DNA from: Sphingosinicella sp. | Lineage (GTDB): Bacteria; Pseudomonadota; Alphaproteobacteria; Sphingomonadales; Sphingomonadaceae | Reading direction: 5' to 3' | NCBI RefSeq assembly: GCF_013911755.1 | Contig: NZ_JACESP010000016.1 | Location: 31,709-95,708, forward strand | Length of the DNA: 64,000 bases | Part shown: positions 1 to 9,178 of the stretch, piece by piece | Numbering within the stretch: position 1 is the stretch's first letter | Layout: each line of letters begins with the position of its first letter | Program-made: the position numbers and the translations under genes | The notes under the pieces: model-generated | Seen by the model: only the letters and a program-made list of their open reading frames with translations | What the model was told of the DNA's origin: nothing | Database searches by the model: none

Positions 1-1
1 T

Positions 2-76
2 GAAACGAAGGGACCGCCGATCGGCGGGCCGGACTCGTTCGGCGGTCAGCGCGTGACCGGCCTTTCGAACGCGTGA
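2..76 (+). CDS. Lasso peptide precursor, 3' end (core peptide)
   Basis: Only the C-terminal 24 codons are in the window. They read E-T-K followed by a 21-residue core and a TGA stop. The ring segment is GPPIGGPD: Gly1 is the N-terminal nucleophile and Asp8 the only acidic residue in the core, so an 8-membered Gly1-Asp8 macrolactam is the only possible ring. The tail is 13 residues, starting SFGGQRV and ending LSNA. The Thr two residues before the core matches the conserved penultimate leader Thr of lasso precursors. The B and C maturation genes follow directly downstream, which makes the call strong although the leader and start codon lie outside the window. The threaded fold is inferred from family knowledge. 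Confidence 0.85.
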   Translation, partial: ETKGPPIGGPDSFGGQRVTGLSNA

Positions 77-91
77 ACGGAGGTGCGGCGT

Positions 92-781
92 GTGATAATG
101 CGCACGCCGCACTGCCGCCAGTGCTCTATGGGATACGCGCTCGGCAAAGGCATTTCAGCCTGCATATCAGACGGTCGCCCGATCTTCCTGAACTTGCACG
201 AAGACCGCTATTTCTGTCTCGGGAAAGAGCTCGAATCATCCTTTATTAATCTGTTGAAGGATGAAACGCCGAATTTCTCAGAGGCGATCGCGGAGTTGCT
301 CGGGCTTGGAATACTGGAGCATTCGGACACTTGCCATGTACCTGTTCTGTGCGCGCCGCCGCTCCTTGCCGGTTCGAGATTGCCCTGCAATCACGCGCGG
401 GCCGGCTCGGTCATTTCCGCGCTTGTCGGCCTCGCGCGGATGATGCTGTACCTGCGATTGAACGGCCTGTCGGGTTCGACCGCGTATTTGCATGCGCTCG
501 GACGCGAAGCTCGGGAATTTACCCCGGCCCTGATCGAACCGGCGGCAAGGATCGCTTCGGCTTACGCCCGTGCGTCACGGGTTTTCGGACGCCATGATCG
601 CTGCCTGCTGTGGTCCTTTGCGCTCGGTGCGGCGCTGCGACGGCAGAGGCTTCCGGCAACGATCGTGATTGCCGTGTCCGCCTGGCCGTTCGTTGCGCAC
701 GCCTGGGTTCAGCTGGATAGGCTGGTCGTCAACGAGGATCCCGCCAGGATCCGGACCTTCACGCCTATCCTGGTGATCTGA
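92..781 (+). CDS. Lasso peptide maturation protein B (RRE plus leader peptidase)
   Basis: This is a transglutaminase-like cysteine protease that removes the leader from the lasso precursor. The N-terminal ~80 residues have the compact PqqD/RRE-like form that binds the leader, and the C-terminal half carries the B2 peptidase triad: Cys in HDRCLLW, His in AHAWVQ and Asp in VVNED (near residues 171, 203 and 216 counted from this start). The two parts are fused, as in proteobacterial clusters. GTG at 92 was chosen because GGAGG at 79-83 lies 8 nt upstream; GTG at 83 overlaps that site and ATG at 98 is an alternative. The gene begins about 15 nt after the precursor stop and its stop abuts the cyclase start, so A, B and C form one operon. 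Confidence 0.9.
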   Translation: MIMRTPHCRQCSMGYALGKGISACISDGRPIFLNLHEDRYFCLGKELESSFINLLKDETPNFSEAIAELLGLGILEHSDTCHVPVLCAPPLLAGSRLPCNHARAGSVISALVGLARMMLYLRLNGLSGSTAYLHALGREAREFTPALIEPAARIASAYARASRVFGRHDRCLLWSFALGAALRRQRLPATIVIAVSAWPFVAHAWVQLDRLVVNEDPARIRTFTPILVI

Positions 782-2523
782 TGCGCAAGCCGTACCTTAT
801 TGTGGCGGACAACAAGCCGTCAGGAACGTCCTGGGCTGAGCACTTCGCGGGGCTCGGTCTTCAGCATCCCGGGCTACCGTGCGTGGCGGATTACCCGAAC
901 GCATGTGTGTTTGCGGGCAGCGACGTTTCGATCGCCCGCAAGCGCGGCGTGACAATCCTCGGACCGGTTCATGCGTTTGCCGGGGGCGGGCGGATCGGAG
1001 GCGCGGAAACCGCGCGCGGCGACGGAATTTTCGGCGAATGCCTTGATGCGTGGGGCGACTATATCGCCGTCATCGGCGACACGCAGGGCGCTCATGTCCT
1101 TCGTGCGCCGTTCGGCCGATTGCCCTGCTATTATGTTCGCTGGAAGTCGGCGGTCATCCTCGTCTCCGATATCCGAGTTCTCAAATCGATCGGACTTCCC
1201 GTGCCGGCGCTCGACTGGGACGCGGTCGGCCGCTTCCTGATCGCTCCCGAGCTGCGCGCCGAAGCGACTTGCCTTGATAGGGTCTGGGAGCTTGTGGGCG
1301 GCTGCAGCCTCACGATCCTGCACGGAGACATCCATCTAAGGACGGCTTGGTCGCCGTGGCCGTTTGCAAGCAGGCGCGCGCTGCTCAGGGACGCGCGTGA
1401 GGCGCGGATCATGCTTCGCCGTACGATCGACGAGGTCGTCGGCGCGCATTGCCGACAATATACGCACATTCTCCTCGGCGTATCGGGCGGCCTCGATTCG
1501 TCGATCGTGGCCGCCGTCGCGGCGCGCGCGCGCGTACAAACGACGCTGGTGACGATGGCGGCGTCAGACCGTGCCGGCGACGAGCGTGCCTATGCGCGTA
1601 TTCTCGCAGGTAGGCTCCGTCTTCCCTTGATCGAGGCGTTCGAGGATGTGGCGCGCGTCGATGTGCATGTCAGCCGCTCAGGACATTTGCCGAGACCGCA
1701 CGCGCGGAGCTTCGCGCAGTCGTCGGACGACGCGCTCATCGCGCTTGCGAAGGCGCGGGGCATCGACGCCTTTTTCAGCGGTGCCGGGGGCGACAATATC
1801 TTCTGGAACCTGACGTCGGCCGCGAGCGTCGCCGATACGTGTCTTGGTGGTTTTGGGTCTCGTGCGACATTTCGAAATGCGCTCGACCTTGCCGACATGT
1901 GCGGCGCAAGCGTTCCGCATGTTCTGCTGAAGGCGCTGCGTTCGGGACTGTCGCGGCGGCAGGTGCCGTGGCCAACCGATGGCACATTTATCGCCGACGC
2001 CGCCGGGCGGGAGATCTCGGTACATGATCATCCTTGGCTCGGAGCGCCGGCGGGTATTCTGCCGGGCAAGGTGCGCCACGTTCATTGCATCATGGGGATC
2101 GAGAACCACCTTGAGGGCTATGGCCGTGAGGCCTTTGCGCCCATGGCCGCGCCGCTCTTGTCGCAGCCTCTCGTCGAGGCATGCCTGCGCATCCCGACCT
2201 GGATGTGGTGCATGGGCGGGCACGACCGTGCGCTCGCCCGCGCAGCCTTTGCCGACTGCCTGCCGGCCGCGATCCTCACGCGGACGGAAAAAGGAACGCC
2301 GTTCGGCTTTGCGCTGCAGCTGTTCGAGAAGAACCGCGCCGCCTTGCGGGACATGCTCCTGGACGGTGTTCTCGCCCGTGAGCGCCTGCTCGACCTCACG
2401 GCCGTCGAGACCTGCCTCGCGCGCGATGACCCCGCCGCAGGCCTCGCGCACTACCGGCTGCTGTGCATCGCCGACGTCGAGGCGTGGGTGCGGCACCGCG
2501 AGGCGCTGCGCGCGGGCTCATGA
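781..2523 (+). CDS. Lasso peptide cyclase C (asparagine-synthetase-like)
   Basis: A 580-residue homologue of asparagine synthetase B that would adenylate the core Asp8 side chain and close the amide with Gly1. The N-terminal half is a glutaminase-like fold without the Cys2 nucleophile (the protein starts MRKPYLI), as expected of lasso cyclases. The ATP-pyrophosphatase loop SGGLDSS is at residues 235-241, and a second synthetase motif (FFSGAGGDNIFW) follows. The ATG overlaps the last base of the B stop, implying translational coupling. The 3' end collides with the convergent isopeptidase gene: the hexamer TCATGA at 2518-2523 carries the TGA stop of both genes, one per strand. Confidence 0.93.
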   Translation: MRKPYLIVADNKPSGTSWAEHFAGLGLQHPGLPCVADYPNACVFAGSDVSIARKRGVTILGPVHAFAGGGRIGGAETARGDGIFGECLDAWGDYIAVIGDTQGAHVLRAPFGRLPCYYVRWKSAVILVSDIRVLKSIGLPVPALDWDAVGRFLIAPELRAEATCLDRVWELVGGCSLTILHGDIHLRTAWSPWPFASRRALLRDAREARIMLRRTIDEVVGAHCRQYTHILLGVSGGLDSSIVAAVAARARVQTTLVTMAASDRAGDERAYARILAGRLRLPLIEAFEDVARVDVHVSRSGHLPRPHARSFAQSSDDALIALAKARGIDAFFSGAGGDNIFWNLTSAASVADTCLGGFGSRATFRNALDLADMCGASVPHVLLKALRSGLSRRQVPWPTDGTFIADAAGREISVHDHPWLGAPAGILPGKVRHVHCIMGIENHLEGYGREAFAPMAAPLLSQPLVEACLRIPTWMWCMGGHDRALARAAFADCLPAAILTRTEKGTPFGFALQLFEKNRAALRDMLLDGVLARERLLDLTAVETCLARDDPAAGLAHYRLLCIADVEAWVRHREALRAGS

Positions 2524-4617
2524 AGCCGGCGTGACCGATGCCGGTTTCTGGCTTTCCAGCCATGTGTCCAGGGTTCTGGGACCGTCTCTTTCGGCGAGCC
2601 AGAATTTGAACCAGTCGATCGAACGCCTTGCGCGGTGATACTGGTGAACGGGCTCGCGGCCGACCATGTGCCCTTCGTTCGGGAAGACATACATGTCGAC
2701 GATGCCGCCGGCGCTCTGAAGCGCATTGTAGAGCTCGATCGCATAAAGATACTCGTTCTCGGGCGACTGGATGAGAAGCGGCGCCCGGATGCGCGCGGCG
2801 TTGGCGGCGGGGGAAACCGTCTTCCAGAGTTCCTTTGTATCGTCGAGCGGTTGCGGAAGTCCGAGCAGGACCGGGACCGAGCGGCGCCACGAATCGACGT
2901 TGGGCGCGGCAAGCAGCGCCGACGTGCGGTCGGTCGTCACGCCCGTGCCGATCACGGCCGCCGCGAACAGATCATCGTGGCTGAGCGCATGCGCCGCGAC
3001 GACGCTGCTGTAGCTGTGCCCGGCAATACCGACGCGCGCGGCATCAATGATTCCTCGTGCGGCGAGTTGCCGGACGATCGCTGCATAACCCGCGATCGCG
3101 GCCTTGTGTTCGGAGAGCGGCGTGTCCGCCGGCACCGAGCGAGATCCGTTGTTGTTGTTGACGCAGAGCACAGCGAATCCCGCTTCCGCGAGCAGGAATT
3201 CAGGCGCGACGTTCGCCGTGCCGCCGCGCAGAAAGCCGCGGCAGCGATAGGTCGTCAGCACGAGCGGCAGATTCTTCGGCGGCCGCGCCGGCAGAACGAG
3301 AACCCCGGTCGTCGTGCGCCCCGCGTCGTCCGTCCAGCGCAGGAATTCCGTCTTCGGGAACGTGCGCGCCGCAATCGCCGCATTGGGCCGCGCGAGACGC
3401 GTCATCGCGCCCGTCTCGACATCGACGGCGATGAGCTCCGGCGGAAGGGTCGGCGCCTCGTGGACGCAGATGAGCTGCGTCCAGCTTCTCGAGCACGTCG
3501 AAACGCTGTAGCCCGAGCCGCCGTCGAGCGAGCCCTCCACGTCGAGGATGCGCCGCGTCCGCCCGGTTCGCGGGTTCCACGCATAGAGCTTCGAACGCGC
3601 GGAGAAGTCGGCTTCGTGGATGACGACGACCTCGCCGCGGGCGTTCGTCGTCACCGCGCGCATCGACGGCGCCGGTCCGCGGCAGAAATGCGCCTCGCAG
3701 CGAATGCGCGTGCCGTCCGCGCCGAGCGCGACGATCTGGTACAGCGGCTGTCCGTAGGGTTTGGGCGCCGGCGCGATTTCGGTGAGGCCCACCGTGAGCC
3801 CGGTGCCGGGGACGGGAAGGGGTGTCGCCTTGGGGCCATCACTGTACGGGTTGATGTAACCGGGCGGCGCCGCGCGCGGTGCGGGCTCGGCGCCGGGGAG
3901 CGTCGCCGGCAGTGTCTTCGCTTTCTCGACGAGCGGACCGGCGAAGGCCTCCACGCCGAAGTTGCCGTCGAGCCAGCGGAGTGTGGTCTCGCGATTGCCG
4001 ATCCGAAAGTTGCGCGTCAGCCGGAGGCCCTCGACGAGGAGCGTCCGGTCCGCACGGATGCCGCGGCGTTCCTCGTCACGCTGTGCGCGTTCGATTTCGC
4101 TTCGCGGCGCGCGCGTGCGGTACCTGAGATCGCGCGATCCGGGCGCGAGCGTGAAGTCGACGACATCGGCATCGTCGTCCGTCACCGCCGCCTCGCGGCC
4201 ATCCGTAGCGAGGCGGTAGACCTGGATCTCGTCGCCGCGCATCCGGCGCGCGTAGATGGCGTCGGGACTATCGCTCCATGCCGCGATGCCGTCCTCGACG
4301 ATGTCATAGAGCGGCATCCAGACCGGGTCCGCCGCCCGCCCGAGCGCGCGCGGCGGGGTCTTGCCGTCCACATCGACCGCGAACCATTGTTCGGTGACGC
4401 GGTTCGCGCCGAGCGAGGGTGTCAGCACGCGGTAGGCGATGCGCGCGCCGTCAGCCGACAGGTGCAGGCTGTCGATCGTGCGAACCTCGACGATGTCGGC
4501 GAGCGACGGCGCCTGTGCCGCCGCGGTCGACGCCGCCGCCGCGCCCAGCACCACAGCCGTGGACAGCCGCGCCATGCGGCGCAGGGCCTTTTTTCGCGCG
4601 TCCATGCCGATCACCAT
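2518..4617 (-). CDS. Lasso peptide isopeptidase (Atxe2-type prolyl-oligopeptidase family)
   Basis: A 699-residue secreted S9-like hydrolase that would cut the macrolactam of the imported lasso peptide to linearise it. A signal peptide is visible (basic start, hydrophobic run, cut near TAAAQA at residues ~30-36), then a beta-propeller-like region and a C-terminal alpha/beta hydrolase domain. Candidate triad: Ser535 in GHSYS, Glu622 in SPENEYLYA and His650 in PNEGH. Glu in place of Asp is the reported hallmark of Atxe2-type isopeptidases. The start ATG overlaps the stop of the upstream TonB receptor gene, so the two are translationally coupled; the second Met (4605) is an alternative start. The convergent lasso operon fits the function. 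Confidence 0.9.
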   Translation of the reverse strand: MVIGMDARKKALRRMARLSTAVVLGAAAASTAAAQAPSLADIVEVRTIDSLHLSADGARIAYRVLTPSLGANRVTEQWFAVDVDGKTPPRALGRAADPVWMPLYDIVEDGIAAWSDSPDAIYARRMRGDEIQVYRLATDGREAAVTDDDADVVDFTLAPGSRDLRYRTRAPRSEIERAQRDEERRGIRADRTLLVEGLRLTRNFRIGNRETTLRWLDGNFGVEAFAGPLVEKAKTLPATLPGAEPAPRAAPPGYINPYSDGPKATPLPVPGTGLTVGLTEIAPAPKPYGQPLYQIVALGADGTRIRCEAHFCRGPAPSMRAVTTNARGEVVVIHEADFSARSKLYAWNPRTGRTRRILDVEGSLDGGSGYSVSTCSRSWTQLICVHEAPTLPPELIAVDVETGAMTRLARPNAAIAARTFPKTEFLRWTDDAGRTTTGVLVLPARPPKNLPLVLTTYRCRGFLRGGTANVAPEFLLAEAGFAVLCVNNNNGSRSVPADTPLSEHKAAIAGYAAIVRQLAARGIIDAARVGIAGHSYSSVVAAHALSHDDLFAAAVIGTGVTTDRTSALLAAPNVDSWRRSVPVLLGLPQPLDDTKELWKTVSPAANAARIRAPLLIQSPENEYLYAIELYNALQSAGGIVDMYVFPNEGHMVGREPVHQYHRARRSIDWFKFWLAERDGPRTLDTWLESQKPASVTPAS

Positions 4618-7166
4618 TGCTTGCTGATTGCTAGGCTGACGAACCGGCCCACGGGCGATCCGTTGATCGAATCGTACGGGGCCTCGTAGACCTGCGTGGT
4701 GCCGAGCACGTCGGGCTTTTCATTGAGGATGTTGAGCGCGCCGAGCGTGATCGTCACGCCCGCGAACGGGCCGCTTTCGATCGCCTGACGCGCGGCGAGG
4801 TCGAGCGTCGTCGTCGGCGCGAGCCGGTCGACGTCGTCCGATCTTCGGTCCTTGAGCGCGCTTGCATGATTGAGGTTCGCGGTGAATGCGAACCCGTCCT
4901 GCCGCCAGCTGAGGCCGAGACGGCCCCGGACATGCGGCGGGTTGAAGATCGTGCCGGCGAGCGTGCGATCAGGTTGAAGGTCGCTCAGCCGCTGGTGCGT
5001 ATCGATATAACTCCCGTTCGCGGTGAGATCGAGCGTGCCGCCGGCGAGTGCGAAGCTGTACGCTGCAAGCACGTCGACGCCCTCGGCGGTCTGCCGCGCC
5101 GCGTTGAAATTCGTGTTCCGGATGATCGCGACGACCGAGGCGGGGTCATAGGCCGCGCCTGTGTAATTGAAGAACGTGCTCGGATCGGAGGTCACCGCGG
5201 CCTTTTCGGCATCGGACGGGCTGAACGCGACGAACGCCGCGAACGCCGGATCGGAAAGCGCCCGTCCGGTGAACCCGATCGGTGCGACGATCCGGCCGTG
5301 ATATCTCACGTTGAAATAGCTGATCTCGAGCCGTGCATCGGGCAGGGCGCGCGGTTCTATGACAAAAGCGGCGCTCCACGTTGTCGCGCGCTCGGGTGCA
5401 AGCGCGGGGTTGCCGCCCGAGACGAGGAGCGCGGTCGCGTCCGCCGGATAGGATGCGCCGCCGTAGCTCGCCGCATAGGCGAGCTGCGTGCTCTGCACGC
5501 TGTACTGCTGGTAGAGCGTCGGCGCGCGGAACGATTTTCCCCACGACGCCTTGATCGCGACGTCCGGCGTCGGCGCGTAAACGGCGCCGAGCTTGGGTGT
5601 CGTGACGCTGTCGATCCCCGGATAGCGCTCGTGCCGGAGCGCGGCGCTGAGCGTCAGACTGTCGACGAGCGGGATCGCCTGCGCGCGCCCGACGAGCGGC
5701 AGATTGAGTTCGCCGAACGCGAACCACGTGCCCTGGCGGACGTCGATGTCCTGCGCCGAGCCCACGGTCCGGAAGGCATGGAAGCCGTTTTCCCGGTAGC
5801 CGCCGCCGATTGCGGCTTTCACCTCGCCGCCCGGAAGCGTGAAGACCGGACCGTCGGCGCTGAGTTCGGCGGACCACGCATCATTGCAATAGCAGCCCTG
5901 CGTCGCGAAGCTGAGGCCGCCGAACGCCTCCTCGATCCCGTACCGCGTCCGGTCGCGTGCATAGACGCCGCTCAGCTCGGTTCGCCACCGGCCGGGAAGG
6001 TCGACCGACAGCGAGGGCGCGAGCGCGAACGAGCGGTTCCGCGCGGTGACGATGCCGCCGCTTGTCGCGGGATCTCCGGCGGTGTCGAACGCATAGCCGT
6101 TCTGCGACCGGCGGTTGTTGTAGAGGCCGTCGACCGCCAGCACGACGCCGTCTGCGAGCGTTTGGTGCGCGGTCAGCACGACGTTGCGGCGCGTCTGCCC
6201 GGGGTAAAGCGTCAGACCCGGCGCGCGCGTTGCCGCGTAGCCGCGCTGGCGCGCGAGGATCGCCGTGTCGCGCGCGTAATCGAAGGCGAGCATGACGCCG
6301 CCCGTGTTCCATACGTCGCCGCCGACAAGGCTGTACTGCTGCTGCACGTTGCCGCCGCCTGTTGAGGCGCCGAACCGCGCCGCCGTGTTCAGCCCTTTAA
6401 AATCGCGCTTCAGGAGGATGTTGGCGACCCCCGCGACGGCGTCCGATCCGTAAAGCGCCGAGGCGCCGTCGGCCACGATTTCGATACGGTCGAGCGCGGC
6501 AAGCGGGATCGCCGATACGTCGATCGCCTGGAAGGCGCCGTTGTAGGCGAGCCGGTGGCCATTCAGCAGCGTCAGCGTCGCGTCGCCGCCGAGACCGCGC
6601 AGGTTGATAGACGAGCCGCCGCCGAGGCTCGTGCCGCTGCGCTCGGGCACGTTGAGCCCCGCGCCCGGATTGAGCGAGCCCGGAAAATTCTGGGGAATGC
6701 TGCGCACGACGTCGCCGAGCGTGTTGAACCCCGCGTCGCGCATCTGCTGCTGCGTCTGCGCGATCGTCAGCGACGCGGTCTCCGTGCCGCGAATGCGCGT
6801 GCCCGTCACGGTGATCGTCTCGTCGTCCGCCGAAGCCGTCACCTGCGGGTCCGGCGGCGTGTCTCGCCCCGCAACGACGATGCCCGTGTCGGTGACCTCG
6901 GCGCTGAGCCCGGTGCCGCCGAGAAGGACGCCCAGCGCCTCGCGCGCCGTATATGTGCCGTGAAGCGGCGGTGCCTCGCGCCCCGTGAGCGCGGCGGCAG
7001 GCGCCGAGAATTCGAGGCCGTGCTTGCGGGCGACTGCGAGCAGCGACGCCTCGAGGCTTTGCCGCGGCAGGTCGTAACGCTCCGCGGGCGCGGCGGCGGC
7101 GGGCGCCGCGATCACGAGCTGGATGGCCGCGACGCCGGCCAGAAGATGCATTCGGGTGATGGTCAT
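4611..7166 (-). CDS. TonB-dependent receptor with STN signalling domain (lasso peptide uptake)
   Basis: An 851-residue outer-membrane transporter. Residues 1-26 are a signal peptide ending APAAAA. Residues ~30-105 form a secretin/TonB short N-terminal (STN) domain of the FecA type, which passes ligand occupancy to an inner-membrane FecR partner. A TonB box-like ETITVTGTR precedes a plug domain, and the beta-barrel ends in the aromatic C-terminus AISKQW. The genes for FecR-like and sigma partners lie immediately upstream on the same strand and the isopeptidase is coupled downstream. The receptor is therefore most likely dedicated to re-import of the lasso peptide made by the neighbouring operon. 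The ligand is inferred from context only. Confidence 0.9.
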   Translation of the reverse strand: MTITRMHLLAGVAAIQLVIAAPAAAAPAERYDLPRQSLEASLLAVARKHGLEFSAPAAALTGREAPPLHGTYTAREALGVLLGGTGLSAEVTDTGIVVAGRDTPPDPQVTASADDETITVTGTRIRGTETASLTIAQTQQQMRDAGFNTLGDVVRSIPQNFPGSLNPGAGLNVPERSGTSLGGGSSINLRGLGGDATLTLLNGHRLAYNGAFQAIDVSAIPLAALDRIEIVADGASALYGSDAVAGVANILLKRDFKGLNTAARFGASTGGGNVQQQYSLVGGDVWNTGGVMLAFDYARDTAILARQRGYAATRAPGLTLYPGQTRRNVVLTAHQTLADGVVLAVDGLYNNRRSQNGYAFDTAGDPATSGGIVTARNRSFALAPSLSVDLPGRWRTELSGVYARDRTRYGIEEAFGGLSFATQGCYCNDAWSAELSADGPVFTLPGGEVKAAIGGGYRENGFHAFRTVGSAQDIDVRQGTWFAFGELNLPLVGRAQAIPLVDSLTLSAALRHERYPGIDSVTTPKLGAVYAPTPDVAIKASWGKSFRAPTLYQQYSVQSTQLAYAASYGGASYPADATALLVSGGNPALAPERATTWSAAFVIEPRALPDARLEISYFNVRYHGRIVAPIGFTGRALSDPAFAAFVAFSPSDAEKAAVTSDPSTFFNYTGAAYDPASVVAIIRNTNFNAARQTAEGVDVLAAYSFALAGGTLDLTANGSYIDTHQRLSDLQPDRTLAGTIFNPPHVRGRLGLSWRQDGFAFTANLNHASALKDRRSDDVDRLAPTTTLDLAARQAIESGPFAGVTITLGALNILNEKPDVLGTTQVYEAPYDSINGSPVGRFVSLAISKQW

Positions 7167-7254
7167 GTGTTTTGCCTCCCTGCGCCGCGAATTTCGTGCG
7201 GCTCGGGAGGCTAGACAGGCGCCCGCACCCGAAATTGCAGAAGGTGCGAAAAAA

Positions 7255-8226
7255 TTATTCGCGGCGGAGGACGATCTCGTCGGGATCGCTGACGTCGACC
7301 GCGAGACCGAGCGCGCGCGCCAGCTGCCGCGCGGCGCGCTCGGTCTCGCGCACGTCGAATTCGGCGACGACGGGCGCGCGTCCGATCTCGGCGTCAGCGA
7401 GCACGATCGGGCGCAGTGCGTAGCGATTGGTCTCGGCGATGACGGCAGCGAGCGGCATGCCGCGGAAGGTGCGGCGTCCGCCCGCCCAGCCCGTGTCCGC
7501 GCCGCGCGTCATGTGCGGCGGCGCATCCGGCGGCGTGCCCGGCGCATACGTGATGCGCGTTCCCGCCGTGAGCCTGACCGCTGCGCGGTGGGCCGCGCGC
7601 GAGGGGCAGGGCTGCACGACGTCGACCGTCCCTTCGATGAGCACGACGTCGAGCGTGCACGGCGCCGTGCTCACCACGTCGAACAGCGTCCCGCGCGCGG
7701 TGACGCTGCCCCCGCCCGCAAGCACCACGAACGGCCGCGCGGCATCCGCGCTGACCGAAAAGCGCGCGCGGCCGCCGATGAGCGTCACGTGGCGCGTCTT
7801 TTCCGTGTAGGCGACGCGAAGCCGCGCCCCCTTGTCGAGCGTCACCACCGAGCGGTCGGCGAGCGCGGCGACGCGGATGCCGTTTTCGCGCGCGAGGTCG
7901 GTGACTTGGGGCGCGCGAAAATGCGCGGCGATCTGCCAGGCGGCAACGGCGACGGCGACAAGCCCGGCGCTCAGCATCGCCGCCGCCGCCATCCGGCGGC
8001 GCGGGGCCGCAGGGGCGAGGCGCGGCATGTCGAGCGTGCGTGCGGCGGTCGTCAGCCGGCCGAGCCTGGTTTCCATCCGTGCGTAGGCGGCGCGCCGCCG
8101 GGCATCCCCGGCAATCCAGGCTTCGAACGCCGGGCCATGTCTTGCAGGATCGTCGAGCATGCGCAGCGTCCATTGCCGCGCCTCGCGCTCGAGCTTCGAG
8201 AGCGGCCGTTTCGGGGGCTGCGGCAT
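7255..8226 (-). CDS. FecR-like anti-sigma/sigma regulator
   Basis: A 323-residue inner-membrane protein. The N-terminal cytoplasmic part (REARQWTLRMLDDP...FEAWIAGDARRRAAYARME) is the FecR sigma-binding domain. One transmembrane helix spans ~79-100, followed by a periplasmic FecR beta domain (VTLDKGARLRVAY...GTLFDVV) and a C-terminal STN-like segment that would meet the receptor. The start at 8226 was chosen because its ATG overlaps the sigma-factor stop (TGATG) and the sequence upstream of it is just the other frame of the sigma gene. It passes the extracytoplasmic signal from the TonB receptor to the sigma factor. The stop is followed within a few bases by a T-rich run, then 88 nt to the receptor start. 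Confidence 0.9.
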   Translation of the reverse strand: MPQPPKRPLSKLEREARQWTLRMLDDPARHGPAFEAWIAGDARRRAAYARMETRLGRLTTAARTLDMPRLAPAAPRRRMAAAAMLSAGLVAVAVAAWQIAAHFRAPQVTDLARENGIRVAALADRSVVTLDKGARLRVAYTEKTRHVTLIGGRARFSVSADAARPFVVLAGGGSVTARGTLFDVVSTAPCTLDVVLIEGTVDVVQPCPSRAAHRAAVRLTAGTRITYAPGTPPDAPPHMTRGADTGWAGGRRTFRGMPLAAVIAETNRYALRPIVLADAEIGRAPVVAEFDVRETERAARQLARALGLAVDVSDPDEIVLRRE

Positions 8227-8819
8227 CAGTCGATGTCCACCGCGGCTTCGAGCTGGTCGAGGACGGCGAGGATGCGGCGGCGCACGGTCCATTCGCGCAG
8301 GCCCAGCCGTTTCGCGATGGCCTTGAACGTCATGCCGTCGATACGGTTCAAGAGGAAGATCTCGCGCGTTTCCGGGTCGAGAGCGCCCAGAAGCGCGGCG
8401 CACGCCGCAAGATCGCTTCGCGCGGCGAGGTCGTTCGCTGTGGTGTCGCCGGCGATGCGGGCGGCATCTTCGAGCGGCACCGAATGGCGTTCAATGCGCG
8501 TGCTGCTCCGCGCCGCCCAGTTGCGCGCGACGTTCGCGGCGATCGTCCGCAGATAGGCCTGCGGCGTGTCGATCGCGGTGCGCGACGCTGCGCGCAGGAA
8601 GCGGAGGAGAGTCTCCTGCGCAAGATCGTGCGCGTCTTCGGGGACGCGGACATTCCGCCGGAAATAGCCGATGAGCCACGGCTGCTGGGCGCGCAGCGCG
8701 TCGGCGAGCACGCGGTCGCGTCCGCGCGCGCCGCGCTCGGCGTCATCTGTCCGGGCGCTGTATCGCTCCCGACCCTGGAGGTCGGCAGTGATCGCGTCCG
8801 TGGGTCGGAGCAACGACAT
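8226..8819 (-). CDS. ECF RNA polymerase sigma factor (FecI-type context)
   Basis: A 197-residue sigma-70 family protein with an ECF two-domain layout. Region 2 has YFRRNVRVPEDAHDLAQETLLRFLRA; region 4 has LDPETREIFLLNRIDGMTFKAIAKRLGLREWTVRRRI with its helix-turn-helix. It is cotranscribed with the FecR-like protein (1-nt TGATG overlap) ahead of the receptor and isopeptidase. The likely role is cell-surface signalling: receptor occupancy by the lasso peptide releases sigma to transcribe the uptake genes. A 10-bp palindrome GGTTCGAACC (8846-8855) sits just upstream of the start; its role is unknown. Confidence 0.9.
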   Translation of the reverse strand: MSLLRPTDAITADLQGRERYSARTDDAERGARGRDRVLADALRAQQPWLIGYFRRNVRVPEDAHDLAQETLLRFLRAASRTAIDTPQAYLRTIAANVARNWAARSSTRIERHSVPLEDAARIAGDTTANDLAARSDLAACAALLGALDPETREIFLLNRIDGMTFKAIAKRLGLREWTVRRRILAVLDQLEAAVDID

Positions 8820-9178
8820 CGGGAAACGGCCCGCATGCCGGCATAGGTTCGAACCCCCCGGGAAATGACCGAGGGGAAACGGCTCTGCAGGAATGCGCCG
8901 ACGTCAGGCATGGCGGGCCATGCTGGTTCCGTGTGGGCCACCCGTCGCGGGCGACGGGTGTGTATGATGCCTGGCAGGAAAATCCTGTGTCCGCTTGCCA
9001 GCGATATTACGGAGCACGCCCTAAAGATGGCGAGAACGGCAGCGGATGGCAAGAACAACGTGCCGCAGCGAATGTGGGAAGCGGCGCAGGCCCGGATTGA
9101 GAGTAGACATGAAGTGGTGTAGCCGGGGGGCAGCGCCGCGCAGGACTGCACGGCATCATGAACAGGAAGCCGATTTTC
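8820..9178. other. Intergenic region between the sigma factor and mucR
   Basis: About 360 bases separate the divergently oriented sigma-factor and mucR genes, so this stretch must hold both promoters. Short open frames exist on both strands but lack a ribosome-binding site or recognisable domains. The only structure I see is the palindrome GGTTCGAACC at 8846-8855 and a short GC-rich hairpin-like CCCGTCGCGGGCGACGGG near 8941-8958. Confidence 0.5.

Noticed and set aside
2635-4689. 684-codon open frame antisense to the isopeptidase gene
   Set aside because: Rich in Arg, Asp and Val with no domain; it mirrors the codon structure of the opposite strand, as do the other long antisense frames in this GC-rich DNA.
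4866-6365. 499-codon open frame antisense to the TonB receptor
   Set aside because: No ribosome-binding site, no domain; explained by high third-position GC on the coding strand.
8846-8855. GGTTCGAACC resembling a tRNA T-loop
   Set aside because: No acceptor, D or anticodon arms can be folded around it on either strand; kept only as a palindrome.
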